DNA of 64,000 nucleotides, taken from the NCBI GenBank assembly GCA_035628505.1, contig DASPJR010000220.1, forward strand, positions 22,700 through 86,699, read 5' to 3'. A program made the position numbers and the translations under genes. Every line of letters starts with the position of its first letter. Position 1 is the stretch's first letter. The notes under the pieces are model-generated. The model did not search any database and was not told where the DNA came from. It worked only from the letters and a program-made list of their open reading frames with translations. Shown here in pieces: positions 62,780-64,000 of this stretch. Origin of the DNA: DASPJR01 sp035628505 (lineage in GTDB: Bacteria; Planctomycetota; SZUA-567; H5-PLA8).

Positions 62780-63745
62780 TTAATGCGAGTTCTCCAGCGC
62801 TGCTTTGACGCGTGCCACACAGATCCCATTGGCGCCGGCGCTCATTGCTGCCTTCAGTGAGCGCTCTGCTTCGGCGCGCAAACCGAGCAATGCCGTTGCA
62901 TGCGCGCGCTCCAGCAGCAGCTGCAGATCCGGACGCTCAGGGCGCAGACGCAAGTCGATCTCCGCGATGGCGCGCGCCAGATCGTTGCGGACTGCGTCCC
63001 CTCGCTGGCATCGCGCACGGCGGATCAGCCAGGTACTTTTCAGGCGCGATTCGGATAGTTCCTTTTCGATTGTTTCGCGCGCGGCTGCGAACTCCCCGCA
63101 ATCCAGCAGCGTTTCGATCCACTCTTCCTGCAATACTGCCGCTCCGGTGAGGGCGAACGCTTCTGAAAGCTCCGCGGCGCTCTGACGCAGCTGGCCGGCG
63201 CGCCAGCGCAGGTTCGCTCGCAGCAGAAGGATTTCCACGTCGTCAGGCCGGCTCTCGAGCAGGCTGCTGCAGTCGGCCAGCGCTTCAGTGTGCCGCCCGC
63301 ACGTCGAGAGCGCCTGCGCGCGAAGCGAGAGCAGTACGAAGCGCTGCTCGCCGTCGCTGCGTAATGCCAGTGATGCGCTCGCGGCAGCCGCTGCGTTGCT
63401 GTACTTTTCCTCGGCAATCAGCAGCTTCACGCGTTCAAGCTGTGCGGGATAGTAATCCGGACGCAACGCGAGAGCCGACTCGATATCGCCGCTGGCTTTC
63501 TCGAATTCACGCAACAGGCGGTAATGCATGGCACGCTGTGTCAGCAGGTCAGGCGCGGGTTCTCTGGCCAGCAGTTCCGTGAGCTGTTCGATGACATGTT
63601 CCGGGCTGTCGTGCGCGAGCAGCGGACGCAAGACGATCGCAAAAACCACAGCCAGCGTTCGACAGTATGTTAGAAACGAACCGCGCCGCGCTGAAAGCGC
63701 GCAGCGATGCTTCTGAAAAAGGATCGCGAATCCATTTCGCATCAT
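62780..63745 (-). CDS. Secreted tetratricopeptide-repeat protein
   Basis: 321 residues. Signal peptide (LAVVFAIVLRPLLAH) after a basic lead, then TPR units: LLTQRAMHYRLLREFEKASG, ALALRPDYYPAQLERVKLLI, ALSTCGRHTEALADCSSLL, RPDDVEILLLRANLRWRAG and further degenerate copies to the end. A periplasmic scaffold or adaptor. It follows the metallophosphoesterase fragment by 24 bases on the same strand, a pairing that suggests one operon. Confidence 0.85.
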   Translation of the reverse strand: MMRNGFAILFQKHRCALSARRGSFLTYCRTLAVVFAIVLRPLLAHDSPEHVIEQLTELLAREPAPDLLTQRAMHYRLLREFEKASGDIESALALRPDYYPAQLERVKLLIAEEKYSNAAAAASASLALRSDGEQRFVLLSLRAQALSTCGRHTEALADCSSLLESRPDDVEILLLRANLRWRAGQLRQSAAELSEAFALTGAAVLQEEWIETLLDCGEFAAARETIEKELSESRLKSTWLIRRARCQRGDAVRNDLARAIAEIDLRLRPERPDLQLLLERAHATALLGLRAEAERSLKAAMSAGANGICVARVKAALENSH

Positions 63746-63769
63746 AAGCGTCCGTCAGAAATCTTTTTT

Positions 63770-64000
63770 TTAATCATGGTCGTCATCGTCATGGTCATCG
63801 AGATCCAATACCTTCTTTTTCTTTTCCGGTTCCTTCGGCTTTGGTTCAGGTAACGGCACGAACTTTTCGAGCTGCCTGGGTGACTCGATGCGCTGGGGCA
63901 CGACTTTTCCCTGCTTGATGAGCGTGAACGTGTCGCGCTGCTCGCCGTGTTTGTCGATCATCCGCGCCGTGAGCGTGTCGCCGGCGATATCGACGACCGT
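63770..64000 (-). CDS. C-terminal end of a probable metallophosphoesterase, cut by window edge
   Basis: 76 codons are visible, open to base 64000. The segment TVVDIAGDTLTARMIDKHGE, then RDTFTLIKQGK, resembles the last strands of calcineurin-like metallophosphoesterases; a Pro/Lys-rich linker and an Asp/His-rich end (LDLDDHDDDDHD) follow. The catalytic domain lies outside the window, so the family call rests on the tail only. The acidic His/Asp tail could bind metal. Confidence 0.5.
   Translation of the reverse strand, partial: TVVDIAGDTLTARMIDKHGEQRDTFTLIKQGKVVPQRIESPRQLEKFVPLPEPKPKEPEKKKKVLDLDDHDDDDHD

Overview
The window looks like chromosome of a GC-rich, Gram-negative-type bacterium from the Planctomycetota/PVC side of the tree. 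This is inferred from gene content, since no rRNA is present: two pairs of planctomycete-type cytochrome (PSC1/DUF1549/DUF1553) plus DUF1501 proteins, a formylglycine sulfatase, a prenyltransferase/squalene-oxidase-repeat protein with an N-terminal anchor, a Rhodopirellula/Verrucomicrobium-type ECF sigma factor with its membrane partner, and an MglA/roadblock/DUF4388 module. Verrucomicrobiota or a neighbouring candidate phylum cannot be excluded.

Layout. 1-5.4 kb: ECF sigma factor with a membrane-anchored partner cut by the left edge, a sulfatase, tRNA-Arg(CCT), and a second sigma factor carrying a transmembrane segment and an extra C-terminal domain, coupled to a small YgaP-like membrane protein. 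5.7-12.0 kb: a tight six-gene operon with a FeeM-type N-acyl amino acid synthase, a ThiF/E1-like adenylyltransferase, an Acg-like nitroreductase and a DevC/DevA/DevB-like ABC exporter; this reads as synthesis, tailoring and export of a lipo-amino-acid product and is the most novel system here. 12.1-16.0 kb: a 1286-residue secreted protein with twelve NHL-type repeats, a TIG-like domain and three PKD domains. 16.8-35.0 kb: an 18-kb same-strand catabolic cluster behind a GntR/FCD regulator with a palindrome at its start: cytochrome/DUF1549 protein (interrupted by one amber codon), DUF1501, two enolase-superfamily enzymes, an AstE/AspA-like deacylase, an MFS carrier, a secreted esterase, an MlrC-family metallopeptidase, and a second cytochrome/DUF1501 pair.

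35.0-47.5 kb is a minus-strand housekeeping run (rpmE, prfA, an endonuclease III-like gene, an intervening-sequence four-helix-bundle gene flanked by inverted repeats, prmC, tail-anchored MglA-like GTPase, roadblock protein, DUF4388/TPR/PQQ protein, mtnA, htpG). 47.8-56.1 kb holds single genes: DUF2092-TlpA fusion, lectin-fold protein, SDR, response regulator, HEAT protein, S1/P1-like nuclease, lipoprotein, second YgaP-like protein. 56.3-64.0 kb has serA, a 574-base non-coding stretch with strong dyads, the prenyl-repeat protein, two carbohydrate esterases, a TPR protein and the end of a probable metallophosphoesterase. Two kinds of dispersed palindromic repeat (47.03 and 56.17 kb) were seen. 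No CRISPR array, rRNA operon or transposase was found.
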